64,000 nt of DNA from Vreelandella sp042466685 (GTDB lineage Bacteria; Pseudomonadota; Gammaproteobacteria; Pseudomonadales; Halomonadaceae). This document shows positions 52,665 to 61,341 of the stretch, piece by piece. The notes beneath the pieces were generated by a model. That model saw only the letters and a program-made list of their open reading frames with translations, was not told the DNA's origin and searched no databases. Each line of letters opens with the position of its first letter. Position 1 is the first letter of the stretch. The DNA lies in assembly GCF_042466685.1 (NCBI RefSeq), contig NZ_CP170448.1, positions 4,154,001-4,218,000 of the forward strand, given 5' to 3'. A program made the position numbers and the translations under genes.

Positions 52665-52790
52665 AAGCCACAGTTTAGGTATTGCATAGTCAACACCTCA
52701 ATACATAGTCTTCTAGTAGGCACTCCTTATAAATCCAATAACTCGCCCATAGCGCCCCGTAGCTCACGACAATAAACCAGGAGACTTACG

Positions 52791-53825
52791 ATGTTTACTC
52801 AGCACTTTTCACCCAAACGACTCATCTCGGCTTGCCTGATTGGCTCTGCCATGATGGCAGGGAACACTCTTGCAGCCACCACCATTAATCTGAGTTACAA
52901 CGGTGCCCCAGATCCCGAAAAGAATGCGGTTCACGTCTTTGCAGAGAACCTTAAAACGTTGGTAGACGAAAAAACTGACGGTGAGATCCAGCTTGAGCTC
53001 TATCCGAATAGCATGCTGGGCGAAGAGCAGGAGCGCATGGAGCAGACCATGAGCACGCCGATGCTCAATGTGGCGTCATTTGCGGGTGTCTCTCCTCTGG
53101 TTGATGAAATCTTTGTTAGCGCTATTCCGTTTCTGTTCGACGATTTTGCGGCGGCGCGTAGCTTCTTCGATGAAGGAGCGTATTGGCAGGAAGTCAGCAG
53201 TACCCTGCAGGAGCGTGCGGGTATCGATATGCTGGCGGTTGTCGAAGAGGGGGGCTTCTTAGCGTTCACCAATAACGAAAGGCCGATCAGCCATCCTGAC
53301 GACTTCGAAGGTCTCCGCTTCCGCGCCATGGATCCTAGCCAGGTCGCTCTCTATGAGGCCTTCGGTGCCTCCGGCACGCCTATTCCCTGGACAGAAACCT
53401 ACATGGCACTGCGCACCGGGGTGGCTGACGGCCAAATGAACCCGCCGATGTATATCATCCTAGGCAGCCTTTACGAAGTGCAGGACTACCTGACCCTCGC
53501 CAATATCCAGTACTCCGACCAATTCCTGGTAGGCAACAGCGAAATGATCGCGGGTTGGGATGATGAACTTCGTAGCGCCTTTATGGAGGCCGTCACCGAA
53601 GCCAATCACAATGCCCGTGAGCATAACGAAGAGCAGGTCGAGGCACGCATTGCCTATCTGGAAGAACAAGGTATGGAAGTGATTCGCCCTTCTGAAGAGG
53701 AGCTCGCCGCCTTCCGCGAAATCGGCCAGCCTGCTTACCTTGAGTGGCTCGGTGAGCGTGATATCGAGCAACGCTGGATCGATATGGCATTAGAAGATGC
53801 AGGCATGAGCGAACTGCTCGACTAA
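52791..53825 (+). CDS. dctP: TRAP transporter substrate-binding protein
   Basis: 344 residues. Signal peptide to about residue 29 (SAMMAGNTLAA). DctP fold: VFAENLKTLVDEKTDGEIQLELYPNSMLGEEQERMEQTMSTPMLNVA, FEGLRFRAMDPSQVALYEAFGASGTPIPWTETYMALRTGVADGQMNPP. The Arg in LRFRAMDP is the usual carboxylate-binding residue, so the ligand is a carboxylic acid. First gene of dctP-Q-M, with AGGAGAC as ribosome binding site. Confidence 0.92.
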   Translation: MFTQHFSPKRLISACLIGSAMMAGNTLAATTINLSYNGAPDPEKNAVHVFAENLKTLVDEKTDGEIQLELYPNSMLGEEQERMEQTMSTPMLNVASFAGVSPLVDEIFVSAIPFLFDDFAAARSFFDEGAYWQEVSSTLQERAGIDMLAVVEEGGFLAFTNNERPISHPDDFEGLRFRAMDPSQVALYEAFGASGTPIPWTETYMALRTGVADGQMNPPMYIILGSLYEVQDYLTLANIQYSDQFLVGNSEMIAGWDDELRSAFMEAVTEANHNAREHNEEQVEARIAYLEEQGMEVIRPSEEELAAFREIGQPAYLEWLGERDIEQRWIDMALEDAGMSELLD

Positions 53826-53868
53826 CGGCTGTTAACACCGTTGTAACCATTGCAACGATGGCAACAAC

Positions 53869-53893
53869 AGGGGCTGGCACCTTACTGGCCCCT
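53869..53893 (+). promoter_or_regulatory. Hairpin between dctP and dctQ
   Basis: AGGGGC (53869-53874) pairs with GCCCCT (53888-53893), with further GG/CT contacts inside. No T tract follows. In TRAP operons such hairpins may stabilise or partly end the dctP transcript to give more binding protein than permease. Confidence 0.4.
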
Positions 53894-53950
53894 ATCTCCC
53901 GTACTTAATGTTCTAGTGCTTAACGTTTCTGTGCTTCATGGAAGGCTGCC

Positions 53951-54442
53951 ATGTTCAATACGCTTCGAACCCGTCTTTTAGCAATCAGCCGCCCTGTTAC
54001 CCTTACGCTTGCGGGCGCGCTGTTATCCCTCAATGTTGCGGCGATTCTATTTGGTGTGTTTTCCCGCTATATCGCCGGCGGCGCCCCTATTTGGACAGAT
54101 GAGCTGTCGCGCTTCTTGATCATCGCCACGGTGATGCTTGCGGCAGGGGCCGTCTGGTCGGAAGGAGGGCATATGCGCGTTGGGCTGTTAGAGAAGCTGC
54201 TGCCCGCCCCCTTCGCTCGTTTGCTCAATGTGTACCAGTGGCTGCTCACCTTGCTGATTGCCCTAGGAGGAGCATGGGTCAGCTATCGCTATGCGCTCTC
54301 GGTCAGCATGTTTACCACCTCTGGGCTTGGCATTAGCCGCACGGTGCCACTGCTCTCACTACCCGCTGGCTTTTTGTTACTGGCCTGGCACGTGCTTCTT
54401 TATGGCCCTGCGCCGCTCAAGACCGTTGAGGACTCTTTATGA
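53951..54442 (+). CDS. dctQ: TRAP transporter small permease
   Basis: 163 residues with four TM; FSRYIAGGAPIWTDELSRFLIIATVMLAAGAVWSEGGHMRVGLL is the DctQ signature. Overlaps dctM by 4 bp. Confidence 0.9.
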   Translation: MFNTLRTRLLAISRPVTLTLAGALLSLNVAAILFGVFSRYIAGGAPIWTDELSRFLIIATVMLAAGAVWSEGGHMRVGLLEKLLPAPFARLLNVYQWLLTLLIALGGAWVSYRYALSVSMFTTSGLGISRTVPLLSLPAGFLLLAWHVLLYGPAPLKTVEDSL

Positions 54443-55713
54443 TTGTGACCATGCTGGCGGTGTTCCTTGGCCACGTTTTGCTTGGGCTTCCTCTTTTCAT
54501 CGCGCTACTGACCACGGCGATAGTGGGCTTTCTGTTTGTCGACCCTTCGATGATTCCACGTATGCTGCCCCAGCAATTTTTCAGTGGTATCAACGTTTTC
54601 TCATTGATGGCTATTCCGTTATTTATCTTCGCCGGCAACCTGATGAACGTCAGCGGCTTAACGGAGCGCTTGATGGGCTTCGCCCGCCTGATAGTAGGGC
54701 ATTTGCGGGGCGGCATGGGCCACGTCAATGTGGTTTCAAGCGTATTCTTCGCAGGCGTCAACGGCTCAGCGGTGGCGGACACCTCGGCATTGGGGTCGCT
54801 TTTAGTACCTGCCATGGAGAAGGAGGGCTACTCACGGGCCTTTGCCGCTGGGTTGACCGCTGGCAGTTCGCTGATCGGCCCGATTATTCCCCCCAGTATC
54901 TTTATGATCCTTTATGCCTCACTGACCAACACCTCAGTCGGTGATCTATTTCTGGCGGGCGTCGTGCCGGGTCTGCTGCTAGGTATGGCCTTTATGGGCA
55001 TGAACGCCTGGTATGCCTGGCGCCATCGGTTACCCAAAAGCGGCCAGTTACCCTCAATCGGCCAACTTGGAATAGCCTTCGTAGCCGCCCTGCCTGCGCT
55101 TATCGCTCCCTTCATTATCGTTGCAGGTATCGTGCTGGGCTTTGTGACGCCGACAGAGTCGGGCGCATTAACAGCGCTGTACGTAGCCCTGTGTGGCTTT
55201 GTGCTGGGCGGGTTACGTCTTAAAGAGTGCTGGCAGGCCATCCTCGATACGGCGCGCTTAACGTCAGCGATTTTTCTAATCATGGCAGCCTCAGCGACGA
55301 TTAGCTGGCTGCTCTCTTACGCGCAGGTGCCCGCGCAATTTGTCTCGCTACTGTCTCCTTACATAGATAACGCCGTACTGATTCTACTGCTACTGAGTGC
55401 TATCACCTTTATAACGGGCATGTTTATGGAAGAGGTGTCGGCGTTGATGCTACTGACGCCAATCTTTGCGCCAGTGGCCTTGATGGCGGGTATCGACCCC
55501 ATTCACCTGGGCGTCATCATCACACTGAACATTACCATTGCGTTAATCACGCCACCCTTGGGCGCCTGTGTGTTTGTGGCTGCCGCGGTCAGTCGACTAG
55601 AGATAGTGTCACTGTTCAGAACCATTTGGCCCTTTGTGCTGACGGCGATTGCGGTGCTTATTCTATTAATCTTTTTTCCATCACTGACGCTATGGCTGCC
55701 GACTCAATTTTGA
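54439..55713 (+). CDS. dctM: TRAP transporter large permease
   Basis: 424 residues with about 12 TM. Typical motifs: PLFIFAGNLMNVSGLTERLMGFARLIVGHLRGGMGHVNVVSSVFFAGVNGSAVADTSALGS and GLTAGSSLIGPIIPPSIFMILYA, GFVTPTESGALTALY. Sodium-driven uptake with DctPQ. The dipeptidase gene follows after 20 bp. Confidence 0.92.
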   Translation: MIVTMLAVFLGHVLLGLPLFIALLTTAIVGFLFVDPSMIPRMLPQQFFSGINVFSLMAIPLFIFAGNLMNVSGLTERLMGFARLIVGHLRGGMGHVNVVSSVFFAGVNGSAVADTSALGSLLVPAMEKEGYSRAFAAGLTAGSSLIGPIIPPSIFMILYASLTNTSVGDLFLAGVVPGLLLGMAFMGMNAWYAWRHRLPKSGQLPSIGQLGIAFVAALPALIAPFIIVAGIVLGFVTPTESGALTALYVALCGFVLGGLRLKECWQAILDTARLTSAIFLIMAASATISWLLSYAQVPAQFVSLLSPYIDNAVLILLLLSAITFITGMFMEEVSALMLLTPIFAPVALMAGIDPIHLGVIITLNITIALITPPLGACVFVAAAVSRLEIVSLFRTIWPFVLTAIAVLILLIFFPSLTLWLPTQF

Positions 55714-55733
55714 TAACACCCTCTTTGGATAAC

Positions 55734-56498
55734 ATGATGCCTTTGAACACACTCTTGAAGGCTTTGCCGCCGATACCCAGCCACCCAGCCCCCTGCTGGG
55801 AGCAGTTACGCCGTGCATCTATTGAAGATAACGGTGAGCGCCTGGTACCCATGAGCCTAGCCCCGGCACCAGTCAGCGTATTCCCCGCCTATGCGCGACT
55901 GGGCATTCCTGGTGCGGTACCGGAGTGTTTTGTACGTGAGGGGGTTTATCGGGCGTTACTCGCTGCAGCACGAAGCTTACCCGAGGGCATCGGGTTGATC
56001 GTACTGGATGGCTGGCGGCCATGGCGGGTGCAGCAGTACTTGTTTGATACCCTTAATGAAGCCATCCACCACCACCATCCAGATCTCAGCGAAGCGGAGC
56101 TATTGGAGCGTACAAGAGAATTCGTATCGGTACCCAGCCGCGACCCTTTAGCCCCAAGCCCACACCTCACCGGCGGCGCTGTCGATGTCACGCTCTGTGA
56201 TGCCGACGGCCTACCGCTGGATATGGGCACCCTGTTCGATGAAGCGATTCCCTCCTCCCATAGCGACTATTTCGAAACGCTGGAAACACCTACTCCGCAG
56301 CAAGAGAAGGCACGGGATAACCGCCGCCTGCTCTATCACACCCTGCATCAACAAGGCTTCACCAACCTGCCCAGCGAGTGGTGGCACTTCGATTATGGCG
56401 ATCAATTATGGGCCTACTACGGACTGCATGATCATGCCCACTACGGCCCGGCAGAGCTGGATACCATTGAGAACCGCTGGCGAAGGCAGTTGGGGTAA
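55734..56498 (+). CDS. VanX/DdpX-like D-Ala-D-Ala dipeptidase (M15D)
   Basis: 254 residues from ATG at 55734; the frame is open to 55626 inside dctM, and an ATG at 55692 is also possible. Zn motif SPHLTGGAVDVTL (S-x-H-x-x-G-x-A-x-D) and EWWHFDYG, where Glu is catalytic and His the third ligand; LIVLDGWRPWRVQQYLFD matches the family N-terminal block. Cleaves D-Ala-D-Ala type dipeptides in the cytoplasm. Placed in the TRAP operon and 4 kb after dadA, it suggests use of D-amino acid dipeptides from cell wall. Confidence 0.85.
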   Translation: MMPLNTLLKALPPIPSHPAPCWEQLRRASIEDNGERLVPMSLAPAPVSVFPAYARLGIPGAVPECFVREGVYRALLAAARSLPEGIGLIVLDGWRPWRVQQYLFDTLNEAIHHHHPDLSEAELLERTREFVSVPSRDPLAPSPHLTGGAVDVTLCDADGLPLDMGTLFDEAIPSSHSDYFETLETPTPQQEKARDNRRLLYHTLHQQGFTNLPSEWWHFDYGDQLWAYYGLHDHAHYGPAELDTIENRWRRQLG

Positions 56499-56527
56499 TG
56501 ATCTAGCCAGCGCCAGATTCAGTGTGC

Positions 56528-57295
56528 TCACACCGCAGGCGCTTCAAGTTCCAGAAAGCGCCGTACTCGGTCGGTTTTAGGATTCTCAAAGAACTCACTG
56601 GGGTGAGATTTTTCGATAATGATGCCTTTATCGAGGAACACCACTTGATCGGAGACCGCCCGAGCGAACTCCATCTCGTGGGTTACCAGCACCATGGTGT
56701 AGCCCTCTTTGGAGAGGTCTTTAATGACTCCAAGCACTTCACCGACCAGCTCGGGGTCGAGGGCTGAAGTGGGCTCATCGAACAGCATCACCTTGGGCTG
56801 CATGGCGAGTGCCCGGGCAATCGCTACCCGCTGTTTCTGCCCGCCCGACAGTGTGTAGGGGTACTGTTCGCGCTTATCGGCCATGCCGACTTTTTCGAGC
56901 AGCGCCATGGCACGCTCCTCAGCTTCCGCCTTACTAACGCCCTGCACGTAAATAGGCGCTTCGGTGACATTGCGCAGCACGCTTAAATGAGGCCAGAGGT
57001 TAAAGCCCTGAAAAACCATGCCTAAGCGCGCGCGCATACCCGCCAGCTCACGGCGCGACATCGGTTTGCCGGTATCGCTAACACCGATGCGGTCACCGTC
57101 AATACGAATGTCGCCGCGGTCAGGCTGTTCGAGCCAGTTTATGCAGCGTAACAGGGTCGATTTACCCGAGCCCGATGAGCCTAAGATGCTCACCACTTCA
57201 CCGGGTTGCACTTCCAGCGATACATCCCGCAGCACCTCAATGCCATCGAAGCTTTTGGAGAGGTTACGGATACTAACAGCGGCGGTCTCAGGCAT
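56528..57295 (-). CDS. Polar amino acid ABC transporter ATPase
   Basis: 255 residues from ATG at 57295 (open frame to 57328). Walker A GSSGSGKST, Q-loop VFQGFNLWPHLSVLRNVTEAP, signature LSGGQKQRVAIARAL, Walker B VMLFDEPTSALDPE, H-loop VTHEMEFAR. The HisP/GlnQ group of PAAT ATPases. Overlaps the permease gene by 8 bp. Confidence 0.92.
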   Translation of the reverse strand: MPETAAVSIRNLSKSFDGIEVLRDVSLEVQPGEVVSILGSSGSGKSTLLRCINWLEQPDRGDIRIDGDRIGVSDTGKPMSRRELAGMRARLGMVFQGFNLWPHLSVLRNVTEAPIYVQGVSKAEAEERAMALLEKVGMADKREQYPYTLSGGQKQRVAIARALAMQPKVMLFDEPTSALDPELVGEVLGVIKDLSKEGYTMVLVTHEMEFARAVSDQVVFLDKGIIIEKSHPSEFFENPKTDRVRRFLELEAPAV

Positions 57296-57953
57296 TTTCG
57301 AATCCTCGCTTGGCGCCAAAACGGCCAATCATTTTGATAAACAGTTCTAAACCAATGCTGATCAGCCAGTAGAAGCCGATCACCACGATGAACGCTTCCA
57401 TGGGAATGAAGTAGGTGCTCGACAAACTGCTTGCCGCCGCAGTGAGTTCGCGCACGGTGATAATCACCAAAAACGCAGTGTCTTTGAGCAGGATAATCAG
57501 TTGATTGCCCAGCAAACCGCGGGTTTTTAATATCAGTTGCGGCAAGATAATACGCAGAAACATTTTGGGTTGAGAAAACCCTTGGGCGATGGCGGCCTCT
57601 ACTTGCCCTTGGGCGAAGGTAGCGCGACAGCCGCGTAGAATTTCTGCAAAGTAGGCGCCGTGGTAAATCACCAGGGCAATAATCCCGGCCGTCCAGGCGC
57701 TCATACGAATGCCTGCACTGGGTAAACCGTAATAGAGCAGATACGCCAGGATCAAAAACGGCAGCATGCGCATGCCATCGATAAAAATCCGTAGCGGAAT
57801 CTTCAACCGCGGGCGAGATCCTTCCAACAAAAACACCATACTGCTACCCATTAAAAAAGCTAGCACGGCGGATAAACCAAACAGTTTTAAGGTGTTATAA
57901 AAACCACTTAAAAACACATCGTAAGATGACCAAAGAATTTCCCAGTTGCTCAT
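57288..57953 (-). CDS. Polar amino acid ABC transporter permease 1
   Basis: 221 residues, five TM, HisM/GlnP family. EAA-type loop GCRATFAQGQVEAAIAQGFSQPKMFLRIILPQLI. 23 bp after the second permease gene. Confidence 0.9.
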   Translation of the reverse strand: MSNWEILWSSYDVFLSGFYNTLKLFGLSAVLAFLMGSSMVFLLEGSRPRLKIPLRIFIDGMRMLPFLILAYLLYYGLPSAGIRMSAWTAGIIALVIYHGAYFAEILRGCRATFAQGQVEAAIAQGFSQPKMFLRIILPQLILKTRGLLGNQLIILLKDTAFLVIITVRELTAAASSLSSTYFIPMEAFIVVIGFYWLISIGLELFIKMIGRFGAKRGFENA

Positions 57954-57976
57954 AATGGCTTCCTATAACGACCACC

Positions 57977-58618
57977 TTAGACGGCCAGTCGGCTAGCTTT
58001 ACGCTCGGCCACGCGTTGAAACCACACCAACAGACTGATAATCAGCATATACAGCGCCGCAGCCGCTAAAATGGGTGGCAGTGGGTCGTAGGTAACCGCT
58101 GAAATGCGGTTGGTCACGCGGGTCAGATCGACCACACCGATGACCGCAATGGCCGGACTGCCTTTAATCAGAAACGACATCTCGTTGACCAGGCCCGGCA
58201 GGCTGGTAATGGTAATTTGTGGGAGCATAATGCGGCGGAAATAGACCCATGGGGTCATGCCAATCGCCAGCGCCGCTTCACGCTGCTCTTTGGAGAAGTT
58301 GTTAAATGCAGAGCGCCAAATTTCAGCATTAAAAGCGGTAGTATTGAGGGTTAGCGCGATAATACCGGCCACATTGCGGTTGAGGTTTACGCCCATGGTC
58401 GGCGCGGTTAAGAAGATAAACAGCACCAGCGTCACCAGCGGCGTGGCCCTCGCCAGGCTGATGTAAACGCCTAGCAACTGATGCAGAACAGGGATTTTGG
58501 CCACCCTTAGCAAAGCGATTAGTAGTCCCATTACCACACCGATGGCAATGGAGATGCCGGATATCCACAGCGTTGTCCAGGCACCCTGAATGAGAAGTCC
58601 CCATGCGCTACTGTCCAT
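57977..58618 (-). CDS. Polar amino acid ABC transporter permease 2
   Basis: 213 residues from ATG at 58618 (another ATG at 58624). Five TM and the EAA loop SKEQREAALAIGMTPWVYFRRIMLPQITI. Pairs with the preceding permease as heterodimer. Confidence 0.9.
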   Translation of the reverse strand: MDSSAWGLLIQGAWTTLWISGISIAIGVVMGLLIALLRVAKIPVLHQLLGVYISLARATPLVTLVLFIFLTAPTMGVNLNRNVAGIIALTLNTTAFNAEIWRSAFNNFSKEQREAALAIGMTPWVYFRRIMLPQITITSLPGLVNEMSFLIKGSPAIAVIGVVDLTRVTNRISAVTYDPLPPILAAAALYMLIISLLVWFQRVAERKASRLAV

Positions 58619-58697
58619 GCTCACTCACCCCCTGATTCGCTTGATGAAATAACAGCCGCCCAGATAACGCTCCTGGGCGGCAGGCGAAGGTGATGGC

Positions 58698-59555
58698 TTA
58701 CATACCGGCCATTTCGTGGAACTCTTCTACTGAGGTTATCGGTGTTGTCGGTAGGTCATCAAAGGACTCGCCAAACCACTTTTCCTGCAGCTCGGCCAGG
58801 CGGCCGGAATCGCGCAGATGGCTCATAAAGTCGGTGATATAGGCCAGCAACTCTGGACTGTCTTTAGGCATTGGCCAGGCCACGAAGCCTGGGCCGGAAA
58901 CGGCTTGGCCCGCCTCAAATACGTCAGAGCGCTCCCGGATCAGGTCATTCACCGGCACGATAGAGTTAATTACGTAATCGACACGACCATTGGCGAGATC
59001 CGCATAGATTTCTGGATAGGCCTCATACTCCATTACATCGCCCAGCTCGCCACCGCTCTCTTCCAGCATGACTTCCAACTCGGGCAGCCGCGAAAGCAGT
59101 GCACTGCCCGCCTGAACACCTAGCGTCATACCGCTTAAATCTTCAACGCTGTTGATACGGTCATCGCCTGCCCGCTTGATGTAAAAGTGCTGAGCCGAGG
59201 CAAACGGCGGCGCGTAGTTAAATACCCGCAGGCGTTCATCGGTCACTGATGCACCGGTGAGTGCCATGTCGTACTGGCCCGACGAAACCGATGCCAAAAG
59301 CCCTGTCCACGGCAGAATATCCTGGCGGACTTCAAAGTCAGCGTAGTCTTCCAGCTCAATCAAGATGTCTTTGATAAAGCCATCGGGGTCGCTGCCGCTC
59401 ATAAAGTTGAACGGGGCGTAGTTATCTTCAGTGGCCACGCTCATATAGCCGCGGCTCTCTATTTCATCTAAATCCGCAGCGGAAACCGTCAGTGAAGCAC
59501 TTAAAGCAAGTGCGCCGATGCTTATTGCGGAGGCTAAGGCCGTTATTTTTTTCAT
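58698..59555 (-). CDS. Amino acid ABC transporter substrate-binding protein
   Basis: 285 residues with a signal peptide of about 26 (SASLTVSAADL). SBP_bac_3 fold: GYMSVATEDNYAPFNFMSGSDPDGFIKDILIELEDYADFEVR, GQYDMALTGASVTDERLRVFNYAPPF, SVEDLSGMTLGVQAGSAL. First gene of a four-gene PAAT system, divergent from the second MocR regulator. Confidence 0.92.
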   Translation of the reverse strand: MKKITALASAISIGALALSASLTVSAADLDEIESRGYMSVATEDNYAPFNFMSGSDPDGFIKDILIELEDYADFEVRQDILPWTGLLASVSSGQYDMALTGASVTDERLRVFNYAPPFASAQHFYIKRAGDDRINSVEDLSGMTLGVQAGSALLSRLPELEVMLEESGGELGDVMEYEAYPEIYADLANGRVDYVINSIVPVNDLIRERSDVFEAGQAVSGPGFVAWPMPKDSPELLAYITDFMSHLRDSGRLAELQEKWFGESFDDLPTTPITSVEEFHEMAGM

Positions 59556-59706
59556 CGTCCGATATTCCCTAGGTTTTAGAAAAACTCGTTATAGAAAAAT
59601 ACGCTTCAAAAAATCACTCGCCTGTTTCTACATCCAGTGTGGCTGCAAACGTTTCGGCGACACGCAGAAGCTGACTTCACCCTAGATTTTTATCCTCTCA
59701 GCGATT

Positions 59707-59739
59707 AGAGCCAGTTAGCGCAAATTAAAAGGACAGTTA
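59707..59739 (+). promoter_or_regulatory. Candidate MocR operator before the second MocR gene
   Basis: AGAGCCAGTTAGCGC (59707-59721) is followed by GGACAGTTAC; the core CAGTTA recurs at 59712 and 59734, 22 bp apart. The same AGAGCCAGTTAG word is found on the minus strand at 62812-62826 in front of the aminotransferase. The 290-bp gap 59556-59845 holds no gene. Confidence 0.45.
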
Positions 59740-59845
59740 CCGCACCCCATTGCCGATATGAGAGCTGGCACGAAAGATGCTTTGTTTAAGGAGAGATGCT
59801 TGAGTGAATGGGCTATACGGCCAGGATTTTGTAGAGGGGATGTGC

Positions 59846-61333
59846 ATGACAACGCTGTGCCTTGAGGTCGACCCTAACGCTGGCACGTGCCTGCAAGAGC
59901 AGCTACGCAAAACGCTGTTAGAAGCCATTCGTATGGGCAGTTTACCCAGCGAGGATGCGCTGCCCTCCTGCCGCAAACTTTCGCAACAGTTGGGTATTTC
60001 ACGTAATACGGTGGCGATTGTTTATGAAAAGCTGGTCGAGGATGGCTATCTAATAAGCCGCCCCCGTAGCGGCTACTATTTACACCCTGATTATAACGAC
60101 CCTCCCTCAACGCTTGATTCATCACTATCAGCGCTAACCGACACCCATAACGACGCGGTAAGTGCACCAAACTGGCACAAACGCATTACTCAGCGCCCTA
60201 CTAACTACCAAGGGATTCTCAAGCCCGGTAATTGGTCGGAGTATGCGTATCCGTTTATTTATGGCCAATTAGATACACGCCTTTTTCCGTTAGCCCAGTG
60301 GCGCGATGTTTCTCGGCGTTTACTAAGCTCACAGCGCGATAAACCGTGGCTGCGAGATCGTATTGATCAGGACGACCCTTTGCTAATTGAGCAACTGCGT
60401 AAACATATTTTGCCGCGCAGGGGGATTTTTGCTCGCTCAGAAGAGATTCTGATCACCATGGGAACGCAGAATGCACTCTATTTGATTGCACAACTGCTCT
60501 GCCATCGGGGCACTCGCGTGGCTCTGGAATCCCCCGGTTACCGCGAGGCGATGAACGTGTTTTCTCACCGCGGCGCCAGCCTGCAGTTTCAAACCGTGGA
60601 TGCGGATGGCATGTGCCTTGAGGGATCTCAGCAGTGTGACTATCTGTACGTCATGCCTAGCCACCAGGTCCCCACGGGCGTCACCATGAGCCGCGAGCGA
60701 CGGGAGGCCCTGCTGGCCCAACTCCCCCACCGCGACCAAATCGTCATTGAGGATGACTACGACGCCGAGATTCACGGCGACCAGTTCGCGCTGCCCGCGC
60801 TCAAAGCCAGTGCCCAGAGCGCGCGAATTATCTATATGGGCAGCTTATCCAAAGCACTCTCACCCGGGCTGCGCATGGGTTATGTCGTGGCCGATGCTGA
60901 GGTGATCGACGAGCTGCGGGCGCTGCGGCGTATGATGTACCGCCACCCACCCGCTGCGTTACAGCACCAGTTGGCGCAGTTTATTTCGCAAGGCTATTAC
61001 GAGCGCTACCTCAAACTTCATGTGGAGGAGATCGACCAACGCCGGGACGCCATGCGGATTGCCATTGATCAGGCATTGCCCGGCTGCCTCAGTCACAGCA
61101 GCCGTCGCTCCAGCGCCTTCTGGATGGAAGCGGATGCTAGCATTGATACCCAACGTCTAGCCTGGCATGCCGCCCAGCGGGGTGTGCTGATCGAACCCGG
61201 CTTCCAGCACTTCTTCGATGCCGCCCCGCCGCGGCGCTTTTTCCGGCTAGGGTTTGGCGCCATCGAGAGGGAGCGTATCGACCCAGGCATACAGCGCCTG
61301 GGCCTAGCCTACGATAACGCCCTAAGCACTTAA
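59846..61333 (+). CDS. MocR-family transcriptional regulator
   Basis: 495 residues from ATG at 59846, with GAGGGGAT upstream (open frame to 59804). GntR winged helix QEQLRKTLLEAIRMGSLPSEDALPSCRKLSQQLGISRNTVAIVYEKLVEDGYLISRPRSGYYL, then aminotransferase-like domain with VIEDDYDAEIHGDQ and PLP lysine in YMGSLSKALSPGLRMGYVV. Convergent to the class III aminotransferase and divergent to the amino acid ABC operon; probably controls one or both. Confidence 0.88.
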   Translation: MTTLCLEVDPNAGTCLQEQLRKTLLEAIRMGSLPSEDALPSCRKLSQQLGISRNTVAIVYEKLVEDGYLISRPRSGYYLHPDYNDPPSTLDSSLSALTDTHNDAVSAPNWHKRITQRPTNYQGILKPGNWSEYAYPFIYGQLDTRLFPLAQWRDVSRRLLSSQRDKPWLRDRIDQDDPLLIEQLRKHILPRRGIFARSEEILITMGTQNALYLIAQLLCHRGTRVALESPGYREAMNVFSHRGASLQFQTVDADGMCLEGSQQCDYLYVMPSHQVPTGVTMSRERREALLAQLPHRDQIVIEDDYDAEIHGDQFALPALKASAQSARIIYMGSLSKALSPGLRMGYVVADAEVIDELRALRRMMYRHPPAALQHQLAQFISQGYYERYLKLHVEEIDQRRDAMRIAIDQALPGCLSHSSRRSSAFWMEADASIDTQRLAWHAAQRGVLIEPGFQHFFDAAPPRRFFRLGFGAIERERIDPGIQRLGLAYDNALST

Positions 61334-61341
61334 CCCCCCAT

